NCBI GenBank assembly: GCA_001510575.1
Contig: LNGK01000009.1
Span: 124,001-188,000, forward strand
DNA: 64,000 nt
DNA from: Knoxdaviesia capensis
Taxonomy: Eukaryota; Ascomycota; Sordariomycetes; Microascales; Gondwanamycetaceae
Direction: 5' to 3'
Shown: one piece after another, positions 33,157 to 44,255 of the stretch
Layout of the letters: the number at the start of each line of letters is the position of its first letter
Position numbering within the stretch: the stretch's first letter is position 1
The notes under the pieces: model-generated
Database searches by the model: none
What the model was told of the DNA's origin: nothing
The model's input: only the letters and a program-made list of their open reading frames with translations
Translations under genes and position numbers: made by a program

Positions 33157-34443
33157 TCACTTCTTCTTCTCCTTCTCCTTCTCCTTCTCCGCGTCCTTCT
33201 CCGGCGCCTCGCCCGTGCCGTTCGGGCCGTCCTTCTTCGCCTCCTTGGCGCCGTCGGCCCCGCCGGGAGCCGCCGCCGCCGCGGCGTCGGCCTCGTCCTT
33301 CTTGGCCTCCTTCTCCTCCTGGTGCTGGCGGTTCTGGATTTTGTTGTCGATCAGGTCGTGGAAGGCGGTGATGGCGCGGATCAGGCTGCTGAGGTAGATG
33401 GCCATCAGCTGGTCGTTGGTCTTGACGCTCATGGCGTACGACAGGTCGCCGGCGGCGGTCTTGCCGCTGGCGCGCGGCGACGCCAGGTTCGGCAGCAGGT
33501 TGAACACGTCCTGAAGGTTGCCCAGGATGGCGTGGTTGACCGGCAGCTCGCCGTCCAGCACCTTTTGCAGGTACGCGCCAATGTCGCGCAGCCGCAGGTG
33601 CAGGCCCTGTAGTGATTGCAGCTGGTTGGTCAGCCGCGTCGACAGCGTGCCGACCGCCACGTCGCGGATGTCGCGCAGCAGGTGCTCGACGCCGATGGCT
33701 TCGGCCTCCTCGGCTTCGATCAGGGAGGGCGTGTGGACGAATGTTCTCGACGTGGTGGTGCCGTCCTGCGGGGAGGAGAGAGAGAGAGAGAGAGAGGGTG
33801 GGTTAGTAGCTGTAACATACAGGACAGAAAACCGGATACATAGACAACAGCCCACAGGCCGGTGCAACTTACATCCTTGATCTCCTCAACGGCAAAGTAC
33901 GCATCGGTCGGCACACCAGCCTCCTTCGGCTGCACATCGATAATCACGAGGAGCGGGTGGGGCGTGTAGCGCTTGAACAGCTCGTTGATCTCCAGATCCG
34001 AAGCCCGAAGCTTGGGGCCCGAGTGGTACCAGCCTATCAACTTTTCCCGCGCATTGATCTTCTTGAACATTTCGTTCATCGACTCGACGAAGTTGTGGTC
34101 GAGGAACCACACCGACGGGTTCTTCTCGTCCTCCTCAAAGGGAACTGGCAAGCAGAACAACGAGGAGGTTAGTTAGCATGGGAACCCTAACGCAGGGGGG
34201 GGCAACGAGCCTCCACAACATGGACGGCAGAAAGAGGGACGACCTGTACGTACCGGCAAAGCTGTTTGATACCCGCACATTCTTGCCATCGTGGTTCTGG
34301 CCCAGCAGCACGCCAACCACACGCCGCTTCGATCCCTTAACTACTGTGCGGTTGTAGTGGTCGACCACTGAAAGCAGCACCAGCGGCGCCACCGACACGT
34401 TTCTCGTCACCAGCGAGAGGGTTTCGGCGGTTGTGGTGGGCAT
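33157..34443 (-). CDS. rpn8: 26S proteasome regulatory subunit Rpn8 (PSMD7)
   Basis: Read 34443-34254, 34144-33873, 33765-33157: 356 residues. Rpn8 pairs with Rpn11 in the proteasome lid and has an MPN domain without a metal-binding JAMM centre. The domain spans about residues 10-150 (VAPLVLLSVVDHYNR; RRVVGVLLGQ; EKLIGWYHSGPKLRASDLEI), and HSGPKLRASD lacks the paired histidines needed for zinc, as expected. The C-terminal half is helical (GVEHLLRDIRDVAVGTLSTR; YLQKVLDGELPVN; LSSLIRAITAFHDLIDNK), followed by an Ala-rich and Lys/Glu-rich tail ending in KEKKK. The introns are 109 nt (GTACGT...GCCAG, with CTAACTAAC) and 107 nt (GTAAGT...CGCAG, with a GA repeat at 33777-33797). An AACCCTAA box lies in intron 1. 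Confidence 0.95.
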
Positions 34444-36044
34444 GGCGGAAGAGAATCGAGAGAGTTTGAGTGTGGGTGTCTTGGGTGAGTGAATGAGTGG
34501 GTGGGAGGAGCTTCAATCGCGGGGAGGGGACGCAGGAGATCGAGAGGAAGGGTGACGGTCCAGCAGAGAAGAGCCGGATGAGTAATACGGCGGGAGTTCA
34601 GATGGGGACCAAACGAACTGGAGATCAAGAAGGAGAAGAAAAAACGGTGTTGTTGAGGTTCGGAAAAGGAGTGGGAAAGTGAAGCTGTGGTGGGTGTTTG
34701 TTTGTTTGTTGGAGGTTGCTTGCACTGCTTTTTGGTGATGTCGATTTTCTTTGGCGGGCTGTCGTATGCTGGCTGCCTTTAGCTGTAGCTCGTCCAATCA
34801 GAGACGGCGGCGCAAATAGCGGGGCGGGTGTGCTAAATAGTAAAGCAGAAAGCAGAGTCGGTCACGTGGACCGCCGCACGTGCACGCGCTACACACGGGC
34901 GACATCGGAATCTGGCCCCGGGTTGCTCTCATGTGTCCGGGGCAACGCGCAAGACATGCGAAACACGCCGCAACAAACGCCGGATCGTGAAATTGACGGC
35001 TGCGAATTCGGCGACATGTGGTTTTTGGTTTACTGGCGTCTGGCTCTCGCTTTGGTCCCGATTATCCCCCCCGAACTGCGAGAGTGCCATTTCCCACCCA
35101 AACTTCCCCAGACACACCGCAGACACACACACACGTCCAGTCTGGGGTAAAAAGGGCCGGGTTTCCCCCTATGCCGTCACGCATTCTTCCCTAGCGCAGG
35201 AACGCACAATTGGAAGATGGAGGGGGAATCTTCGTTGCTGTTCTCTGCTGTTCTGTTCTTCTCTTCATCCACCGTCTCGCTCCATCACGGACGGCTGAAT
35301 GGAGCACCCAACCTCCCGCCACCACGCTCCGATACTGGCGAAGCTGCAAGTAGTATCAGTCCCAGCAGCCAAACCCACTCTATCTGCAATATCATCTGCC
35401 ATGTCTCCTGCGTCCACCATCCTTGTATCGCGTGCTGTAGTTGTAGCCGTCGGACCGGAACTGGAGCCAGACGGGAGAATGGAAGCCCAATTGATCCGGA
35501 GAATATCCGACAGTCTGCCAGCTGCCAGCGTGAACTCGGCCCACAAATCCACCGCTGCAGCCAATAGGGAGCTTGGACTGCGGCTCTGCTGCCAGCTGGC
35601 CAAAGCTGCCAGAGGTCACATTCTGTAGGGAAGAAATGTGAAATTATAGTGTCTCTCTCCAGGCTTTTTTATGTTGCTATTATTACCTGCTATTTTTTCC
35701 CGGCTTTTTTCTCCTTCTCGTTTCTCTCTCTTTCTCTCTCTTCTTTTTTTATCCTTTCTTCCTTCGTGCTCTATAATCCTACGAGGCAATTCTGCTTGAT
35801 CTCATCTCTTGCCATCTAGATCATCTTCGTTCTAGACGTCATCTCTACTGCCATAGTGCGTGTGTATATTTTGCCATCTACCAGCTAAATCCGGGTTTGC
35901 CTTTTTTGCTTCCTCGGCTAGCTTCCATCCACCAACAACACCTCATTGGAAAGAAAAAAAAACCACATCGAGGGCTTTTTCTTCCTTCCGATTCTCTTCC
36001 CATCTCTTCACACTCCTCACTTCTCTCTTTTTCACCTCTTCACA
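34444..36044. other. Divergent promoter region between rpn8 and adk1
   Basis: No gene is supported. The adk1 side (35640-36040) is CT- and T-rich leader. CACGTG-type palindromes lie at 34864-34882. A 109-codon ATG-started frame at 35299-35628 (plus strand) and a TTG-started one on the other strand overlap; neither shows a domain. Confidence 0.55.
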
Positions 36045-37262
36045 ATGGGCATCGCCGACGACGAGATCAAGCGCTTGAAAGAGGTCATTGGATCTTTTGA
36101 TTCGCGCCTCAAGGCCCTGGAAGAGCGTCTCCACGGTCCTACCACCACCGATGGAATCCGCATGATTCTGATCGGCCCGCCCGGAGCCGGTAAGTGTTCT
36201 CCGGCCGTGAAGCTGCGGTTGCCGGGTGCAATGGCGGCTGTACCGACTGCTTCCGATCCGCGATGAGCTTGTGTCTGAGCCTCGGAATGCACCCTTGCTG
36301 ACCCGTTTCGCGACATGTGTTGCGTGCTTAATGTAACAGGCAAGGGAACCCAGGGACCCAAGATCAAGGACAAGTACAACTGCTGCCTTTTGGTATGTAA
36401 AATCCCGCGATGATCTTTTTGTGTTTTATGGGCTATTCAGGAGCCAATGCCTGGATTTTTCAAATTTTCTCCTCCATTGCCACCATTTCCCCGTGCTAAC
36501 CGTCGCAATGTATCTTTCCCTCGCTTTTCTAGGCCACCGGTGACATGCTCCGGTCTCAAGTCCAGAAGAAGACTCCCCTCGGTCGCGAAGCGAAGAAGAT
36601 CATGGAGGCTGGCGGCCTGGTCAGTGACGACATTGTCATTGGCATGATCAAGAACGAGCTGGAGAACAACCAGGAGTGCAAGGGAGGGTACGCGCTATTT
36701 CCGCAAAACCACCACCACCATGCAAACACCCACACTATACAACACCCGCATTTTTTTAAACTCGGGGGAAGTGGCAAAACTAACTTTTGCGCCCACGTTG
36801 CGCCCTGCTTTCTCTAGATTCATCCTCGACGGCTTCCCGCGCACCGTTGTGCAGGCCGAGCGCCTCGACCAGATGCTGGAGCAGCGCAACCAGAAGCTGC
36901 AACACGCCATCGAGTTCCAGATCGACGACTCGCTGCTGGTGGCCCGCATCACCGGCCGTCTGATTCACCCTGCCTCGGGCCGTACCTACCACAGCCTCTT
37001 CAACCCGCCCAAGTCGCCCATGACCGACGACGTGACCGGCGAGCCTCTGGTGCAGCGCAGCGACGACAACGCCGCCGCCCTGCAGAAGCGCCTGGCTACC
37101 TACCACAAGCAGACCGCGCCGGTGGTGGGATACTACAAGACCACCGGCATCTGGTCGCCCATTGACGCCAGCAAGCCGCCGTCGGACGTGTGGGCCGATA
37201 TCCTGACCGTGTTCGACTCGCGCAAGCAGTCCGGCATCCTCGGCAAGCTCGGCTTGAAATAG
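36045..37262 (+). CDS. adk1: Adenylate kinase
   Basis: Exons 36045-36189, 36340-36392, 36533-36687 and 36818-37262 give 265 residues. It interconverts AMP + ATP and 2 ADP. Exon 1 ends inside the P-loop GPPGAGKGTQ (residues 44-53), which only appears after splicing. Then follow ATGDMLRSQVQKKTPLG, the AMP-binding DGFPRT segment, the LID region (GRLIHPASGRTYHSLFNPPK, then DDVTGEPLVQRSDDN) and YYKTTGIWSPIDA. The long LID places it in the large Adk2/Adk1 type. A 38-residue N-terminal extension with a helix-forming segment precedes the core and has no evident targeting signal, so a cytosolic or intermembrane-space enzyme is likely. All introns have good GT/AG ends; sizes are 150, 140 and 130 nt. 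Confidence 0.96.
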
Positions 37263-38427
37263 AGGACGCGTGAACGGTGTTTAGCCGTGACCTCCCCCGA
37301 GCTTTCTCGTCCGGACTCTAGGACAACTTGACACGGCCGAACAATGCGACCCGATTCTATCTGAAAACACGAAGGCGACGAGTGAAATGGCAGTTCTTAA
37401 TTGACAAAAACGATTCTCTTTATTATCCCGACCCCCTTTAACCCACTCTTCCCCCTTTTCTCTCGCTTCAAAACGTAAAAAGAAAACCCGTCTTCCTCCT
37501 ACCCTAACATGCCATCTGCGCACTATTCTTCCTAATGCAAAAATCATTCCGCGACCTACTGGTTGTTCTGAGGGTTTCGTTTGTTGGCATTTCTGTTTCT
37601 TGTGGAGAAATGGGCTGTGAAAGTTATATCCGGTGTCCAAACTTTTTGTGCTTTTTCTTCTTTTCTTTTCTGTTCGTTCATGCGATGTACGTTAGCTACA
37701 GTGTGGATTTATCTGAAACCCCGGCGGGAACTTCTTTTTCTCTCACCTTTGAAGGGCAGAGGAAATCAAGCAGGGCGAGAGAGAGGGTGTGGGATTGGGA
37801 ATCAAGATGTATATATATGCTTGGTGTTGAGCTTGTGAATTCAGTTCTCTTTTATATGTGGTCATGCACTCACTGTGAGGCTTGTTGGGCGTGACGTCTG
37901 GTACTGCGTCTGTCTCTCTGGATCGTGAACTCTGTCTCTGCTGTGTCTGGCTTCTGTGTTATATCCCGCTTTGACTTCCTCGTGGTCGTGATATCAAGAA
38001 GAGAGGCGTGTACACCACACATACACATAGGTCTGGACCACAGGAAGCAACAGTAGTAACATGAATGTTGGAAGTCTTCTTTCATTCTCCATGCTATGTA
38101 CAGTTGAGATATCTAGCAAAGGCGGGGGTATTTCAGAGGGGGAAACGCGAAAAAAAAAGGAGAACGACGACCGACAAATGGATGAAAAGAAAAGAGAATC
38201 TAAGAGACCAACGCAGATACAGATAAAATGGAAGGAGATGAGAGAAAGACAGGGACCGTTCACCGACCTCCGGAAACATGCGCGCGCAAAAAAAAAACAG
38301 GGGACAAAGGAAATGGGGTAGTGTGGTGTCAGTGTGAGGTGTGAGATGGTGCCGTGGTGATTGTGTGTGGGTGTATGATGCTGATATCTGTGTTGAGATA
38401 TCAGGGAGCCTGATGGAGGACGAGAAA
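37263..38427. other. Convergent 3' regions of adk1 and hookA
   Basis: No gene seen. Open frames such as 37535-37894 are T-rich and without domains. Poly(A) runs occur near 38150 and 38288. Confidence 0.6.
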
Positions 38428-41159
38428 TCACCGGCGCGGAGTAGCTAAGTTTTACAAAATAGTCAGTTCACCAGACCTCACGTAGCTATCACCACCAGCG
38501 ACCACTTACAATTAACCATCTGCCGCTGCTTATTCAACCAACTGCGCGGCGTATCGTGCCGGCGCTGCAGCACCACATGGTTGCTCTGCAGGCGGCTCGT
38601 GATATCGTACCAGGCGGTGGCAATCAGCGAGTTCTCGCGCTGCAGGTTGCGGATGGTCTGGTCGGTCTGCGCCTTGAGCGCGGCGACGGCGCCGCCCTCC
38701 TGCGCGAACTTGAGCTTGCGCTGCAGCTCGTGCTTCTCGAGCTCGGCCCTCTCGAGCTGCGTCTGCCGCTGCTTGAGCCGGTCGCGCAGCTTCTCGATCT
38801 TCTCGTTGGCCTTGCGCATGGCCTCGGACGTCGGCGCGTCCTCGCCGGCCGGGCTCTTCGCGCCGCCGGCCGCGCCATCCGACGTGGCCCCGCCGGCGCG
38901 CAGCTCCTCGTTCTCCTTGCGGTAGCGGTCTTTCGAGAGCAGCGCTTCGATCAGCTGTGTGCGGTGGTGCTCGAGGTCGTCCGTCGAGTTCTGGTAGCGC
39001 GCGCGCAGCGACTCGAGCTCTTCGCGGAGCGACCCGGAGATCAGGTTCTCGGTCGCCTTGATCTCGTCCAGCCCGGCGAGACTGTCCTTGGACACCGCCG
39101 AGAGGTCGGCTTGGGCGCTGAGCAGGTCGCGTTGGCGGTCGGAGAGCTGTGTTGAGAGGTCTTCGGACCTTTGCTTCTCGGATTCGAGCTCGCGCGCACT
39201 GGCTTTGAGTTTCTCGGCTACGTGCAGGATGGCCTCGTCGCTGCTCGACACCGCATGTGATTAGGGGTTCGTCAGTATGGACTCTTCAGCTCTGGGATAT
39301 TCCCGCGGTGGGTGGGAAAGAAGAGAGAGGAGACGTGACTTACCCGTCCTTGGACACCTTGTCCATCAGTACATCCAGCTCCTCCTGCGTCTGCACCGAC
39401 TTGACCAGCACGTCGTCATGCAGCTCGCGCAGCCGCTTATGCTTGCGTCTCTCATCCTCCAGCTCCTCGCGGAGCCGCGCCACTTCGCCCGACACACCGA
39501 GCCCCTTCCGCAGCAGGTTGTTCTCTGTCTTGAGTCGCGACAGCTCCATCGCCATGCTGGCGGCTGACCCGGCCGGCCCCGTCGGACTCGTCACCGTGCT
39601 GCTGGCCGCCACCGTCTTGCCCTCGAGCTCGTCCTCAAGACTGGCGGCTCCGCCATCGAGGTTGGTCAGCACCTGGCCCGCCACGTTCGTCACCCCGGCC
39701 TCCGGCAGCGCGCCGCCGTGCACCTGGTCTTGCAGCTCGACGATGAATCTCTCGTCGTGGTTGCGGCGCTCCTCCATGAGAGCCAGCTGGTGCTGTAGCG
39801 TCCGGATGTCCTCCTCCAGCACTTGCTTCTGCGTGGTGAGCTCATACACTTCGCCTTCAGCCGATGCGTGTAGCCGGCGGACTTCCGCCAGCGTCTTCTC
39901 CAGCGCCTGGTTCTTGAGCTGCAGGCGGTCGTAGTCCCGAAGCCCCTCCTGCAGCTGATCTTTCTCGAACTGCAGGTTCTGCACATCCCGTACGAGGTGC
40001 TGCTGTGTTTCCAGCTTCTGCTTGTAGCGTTCCGCCGCGTTCGCCTTGCGGGACAGTTCTTCGTTCTTGTACCGCAGCTCCTTCAGCTCGTCGTCGAGCT
40101 TCTCGAGCTGGTCGCTCTTCTGCTTGAGAAGCGCCACCTCCTTGGTTAGCCGGGCCTTGGTTGTGCGGTCATCCTCGGCCTGGGCCTCCTGGTTGGCAAT
40201 CAGCTCGTCCTGCTCCTTGAGCTTGTCTTCCAGCGCCTTGATGATCTGCGAGTCCGACGCTCCGTCCTGCGTGATCTTGCGCAGCACCTCCAGCTCTTTC
40301 TGCAGCTTGGACTCTTCGTGCTTGAGAGCCTCGTAGCTGTCCTGCAGGTGTTCGAGCCGGGTTATGGTGTCGGCGTGGGACTTCTTCGCGTGCTCGAGCT
40401 GGTTTATCAGGGTCACCCGTTCTTCTTCGAAGGCCAGGGCCGAATCGCGGGCTTCCAGAGCGTGGTCGATTACGTCCTCGGCGTCGGCATCTTCCGCAGC
40501 GCGCTTCGCCTCGGCGTCCTGGGCCATGATGATTTGTTGGATTTCCAGCATGGTGGTCTGGTCGAACCGGCCCGGCTCCTGCAGTCTGGCAACATACTTT
40601 CCGGGGTCCGGACCGAGGAAGGCGGCAGCCATGATCACACTAAGAAGCTACATGGCAGCAAGAGACGACGGTTAGTGGAGCTCCCAGTCAAGTGAGACAT
40701 GAACCCCCCTCCAGATGTCACAGAACATACTTTTCGGATTCCGTCGGTATCGAAGTTTTCGGCGATCGATCGGAAGTCCAAGCTCCGGGACAGATGGTCG
40801 AGCTCGGGGCATTCCCGGTGGATGTACTTGAACAAGCCACGGTAGACGGCCTGCAGGTTGCGTTTTTTGGTCAGCCATTTTGACGAAGCTGTGGCGTTGA
40901 TCTCGATGTCGGAGGCGTTGTAGGTCGGGTCGAGGTCCTGCAGGATTTGGGAGAGCACGATGCCGTCGGAAAGGTCGTCCAGCGTTTGTATGGGCGGGTT
41001 GATGGGGAACCCGTAGTTGACCTGGCAGACAGGAAGCCGGAACAGTCAGTACTTGCAATCTCGGGAGAACACAGCTGCGATATGCAGCTAACCGGCGGAA
41101 CAGAAGGGCTGGCTCACCCATTTTATTAGGGTATCTGATGATCTAGGCTTGGTCGGCAT
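38428..41159 (-). CDS. hookA: Hook-family dynein-endosome adaptor
   Basis: Read 41159-41118, 41021-40731, 40647-39344, 39240-38510, 38444-38428: 794 residues. Fungal HookA links early endosomes to dynein and kinesin-3 on microtubules. Residues 1-155 are the calponin-like HOOK domain (MPTKPRSSDTLIKW / VNYGFPINPPIQTLDDLSDG, IVLSQILQDLDPTYN, FDTDGIRK / LLSVIMAAAFLG). A long coiled coil rich in Glu, Leu, Lys and Gln fills about residues 170-750, with a Gly/Ser/Thr hinge near residue 480. The C-terminal region (TAWYDITSRLQSNHVVLQRR, then PRSWLNKQRQMVN) would hold the cargo-complex binding site. The acceptor of the fourth exon could be CGAG or GCAG, differing by one Ser; the latter was chosen. The last exon is only 17 nt, inferred from a CTGAC branch site and CTTAG acceptor. 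Confidence 0.9.
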
Positions 41160-42852
41160 GGTGGACTAGAGGTGAGGGAGAGAATACGAGAACACGGAGA
41201 GTGATGGCTTGAGTATTGGGCACAGCTGGCTTATAGTGGCGTGAAGATTCGAATGCAACGAGAGTCAAGGGTGTCAAGAGTCGACCAAAAGCTATACGCG
41301 GAGCTGAAGCCGAACGTGGTGTACTGGTAGTTAAGGACCGAGACAGAAGAAGCCGGGAAGCAGAATCGAAGGAATGAGAAAAAGAAGCGACACGAATGAG
41401 ACAGAGGAAATAAGAAGAAGATCGACTCTCTCGAGTTCCAACTACCACAACTTCCGTCGTCTTACAGGCGGCTCAAAGGCGATTTTAGGACGGGCTTCAG
41501 GTATTTTCAGGAGCTTTTGCTGAGGGGGCTTTTAGTTGTTTCGTGATACGGCGCATTTTCCTGCACCGGCTTATGCAAACGCGGCGGCTTAATGTCGATC
41601 GTTTCCACCAGCAAATCAGTGCGAGAGAACGGCCCAGGCAAAAATATCGGCGGACGGTTTCATAGCGACTTGGGAGATGGGGAAGGGAAAAAAGAAGACA
41701 CAAAGTCAAAAGCTATCGTCCCCGAATCTGTGAGATGAACACATGAAGATCGAGGTGGGTGAAAAAAGACCCCCGGAGCTCATTTGTATGGGCACCTGAT
41801 GGCAGCCGTAAGAGAGTGGGAGAGTGCACGTGACTTGGATACAAACTTGGGTTTCACTCCGAGACTCTAGTGGAGAACCTGTAGTGTCGTTCTTAATCTG
41901 CTGGATTTGCACCGGTGTTGGCTATGGTATTGAAGCCAGTCTTCAAACAACGACCACGAAGAACTAGTTCCTGGCGCTTCTCCGGCCGGCTGTCTCTGGA
42001 CTTCACGTGTATTCATTCTGGCCTGTTCTTTACGGATCTCCAACGCCGAGCCACAGGCGTGAATAGCCCTGCTATTGACGAAGATATTTCAGGCGGGCAT
42101 ATTGCGGCACGGCCGATTGCTGCATATAATCACAAACGAACAAATGCATACTCCCAGATTAACCATGTAATAAAGATGACTTTGATTAAAGCAAGCGGTC
42201 CCCAGTAAATGCTATAGACTATGTAGGAAACGAAATGCACGAAGAGGAAAACCGCAGCATACCGCGAGTCGAGACGCAACTGACTTTCGGATCCGAGAAA
42301 CAAAACCGGGGCTCAAGTCGTCATATCAACTTGTCGTCCTCCACGTTTTGGCTCTTGTAAAGAAAAGGAAAAGGCCATCTTGAGCCATGAAAACTGTAAA
42401 AACAGACCGGAAAGATAAAGACTCCATACTCCATGGGGCCTACCACACGGTACGCAACTCGCCGATCGGCCTTCCACCAGGGATGAAACAACAGTCGACC
42501 TTGAGGAACCAGGTTGAAAAATGACCGGGCCCCAGTAGGCGTTGTCGACACTCCCGGACGGATGAACAACCGGCGTTGGTACCAGAACCTCGGGGGCAAG
42601 TCAAGATGCCGAAATCCGGAGACGGAACGGCCCCAGTCCATTCCGTCGTCCTGTAGTGTTTTTGTACATTTTTGAGTGGTTATATGTGCTGTCGTATCTC
42701 CGCGAGATGAAAGCCGAGATGCTAGTCGACCGCAGTTTCACCAGATCATCAAATCGAAGACGCAAGGAAAGAGAAGAAGAAAAAGGAAAATCGTGCGGGA
42801 AAGGGTATCAGATTCGTCGTCATCGAGGGGGTGTGTCGGAGGACTCCGGCAT
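41160..42852. other. Intergenic region: hookA promoter and 3' side of the I9 inhibitor gene
   Basis: Apart from the doubtful ORF at 42321-42641, nothing is recognised. The open frame at 41915-42208 lacks a domain. Confidence 0.5.
42321..42641 (-). CDS. Doubtful aromatic-rich ORF, 106 codons
   Basis: A single ATG-started frame (MDWGRSVSGFRHLDLPPRFW at its start), rich in Trp, Phe, Tyr and Arg, lies between two genes on the same strand. Third positions are GC-biased in the first half and AT-leaning in the second. No domain is recognised, and no promoter or intron supports it. It could be an orphan gene, a decayed gene fragment or chance. Confidence 0.22.
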   Translation of the reverse strand: MDWGRSVSGFRHLDLPPRFWYQRRLFIRPGVSTTPTGARSFFNLVPQGRLLFHPWWKADRRVAYRVVGPMEYGVFIFPVCFYSFHGSRWPFPFLYKSQNVEDDKLI

Positions 42853-43235
42853 TTAGTCCTTGCGCGCGCGTCCGTTCGAAATGCTCATCGGCTGGTCCTC
42901 CTCGATGGTGACCCAGGCGCCTCCGAAGCCCTGGATGACCTCCAGGACGTCCTCGGGAACCTTGGCAGCAAAGCCCCTGGTGGAAGGAAAAACGTTAGTT
43001 AGTGTGTGCTATACACGAGTGAGAGAATACAGAGACTGCGTGCGTACTTGATCAGATCGAACTTGTGGGTGATGCGACCACCAGCCTTCTCGACGGCGTG
43101 GATGGCCTGGTTCACCAGCGAATCGACCTTGGGCGCCTCCTTCTTGTAGGTGACGAGAATCGACTTCTCAACGCTGACAGCCGAAACCGAAGCAGCGGCG
43201 GCGAGGACAGCGGCGATAATGGCAAAGGGACGCAT
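42853..43235 (-). CDS. Secreted or vacuolar peptidase inhibitor I9-domain protein (Pbi2-like)
   Basis: Read 43235-43048 and 42976-42853 (71-nt intron, GTACGC...ACCAG): 103 residues. Inhibitor I9 domains resemble subtilisin propeptides; the yeast relative Pbi2 inhibits proteinase B and takes part in vacuole fusion. Residues 1-19 form a clear signal peptide (MRPFAIIAAVLAAAASVSA). The domain follows: SILVTYKKEAPKVDSLVNQA, VEKAGGRITHKFDLI / KGFAAKVPEDVLEVIQGF, GAWVTIEEDQPM, with a short basic tail (NGRARKD). Yeast Pbi2 has no signal peptide, so this version should enter the secretory pathway, to act outside the cell or in the vacuole lumen. The length fits a free-standing inhibitor rather than a protease propeptide. 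Confidence 0.85.
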
Positions 43236-44255
43236 GTTGAAGTTTGGTTTTGGGGGAAACGGATATATGCGAGATCGGGCGGATATGGGTGAGTAGATGA
43301 GATCGACTGGAGAAGTTGCGGAGAACGAGCAGAGACCACTGTTAGTTATAGACGAGAGAATGCGTCATGGAAGAGAACAAGCTGGGCGGTCGCAAAGCGA
43401 AAAGTGACGGGAACATGTAACCGACGATCATCGACCAAAAGCCGCCTCGTCATTATCACGATCATACGCCGCCAGGAAACGGGGACCAGGCACCACTATA
43501 AATAGCGGGGAAGCCGTGCTTCGCCCACGTTCGGCCACGTCCACCAGAAACACCACAGCCTGATTCACGGAGAGGGAAGGGAAAACAGTCTGCGACAACA
43601 CGTACCTTGAAAATATCGCTGGCGTGACAGGAAAGTTTGGCTGTTTGATGTGAAGATGTGGTGAGATGGAAGAGAAGAGAAGATGAGAGGCGAGGGTTTG
43701 TCAATAAGTATAAACGGGACCAATAGAGTTTGGCTGTTTGGATGACAAAGACTCAGAGTCAAACATCGGCAGTGCTTTGTTCGATTGTCTGGGGCTAAAA
43801 ATAGTGGTGCGTGTTTATCGGTTAAATGCATGACTCCTGACTGACTAGGACTGCGTTAATAGCATAACTCCGTAAAGTCGTTATACCGTTTAGAGGCATA
43901 CTATTGGAGGTCATGCTGTTGCAATTTATCTGGAGAGTTATTGCGTAGGGGACGGACATGCATAGGGTTTACGGAGTGATCACTGAGTTTTTCACACTTT
44001 GGCACACCGAACAGTCCAATCCAGATAACGCATGACGGATACTTGCATTTCTGCTGAAGGATGCACATGTACGAAGCCGCCTCGCCATTAGAGCGATCCA
44101 TCCATACAGACTCAGGCCTTGAACTGCCAAAATTAGATACAAAAAGGCCCCATTTCCCGTATTCCAATTCCTATAACGCCGTGCCATGCAAAAAGAAAAA
44201 AAAAAGAAAAAGCAAATCACCAAGATGAAGAGTCCATGGGTGTACAAAAAACATT
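43236..44255. other. Intergenic region upstream of the I9 inhibitor gene
   Basis: No gene seen. CTATAAATAG, a near-palindromic TATA-like sequence, is at 43496-43505, about 260 nt before the inhibitor start on the opposite strand. A short A-rich stretch is at 44191-44213. Confidence 0.55.

Noticed and set aside
35299..35628. 109-codon ATG frame between rpn8 and adk1
   Set aside because: An equally long frame lies on the opposite strand; no domain, no splice or promoter support.
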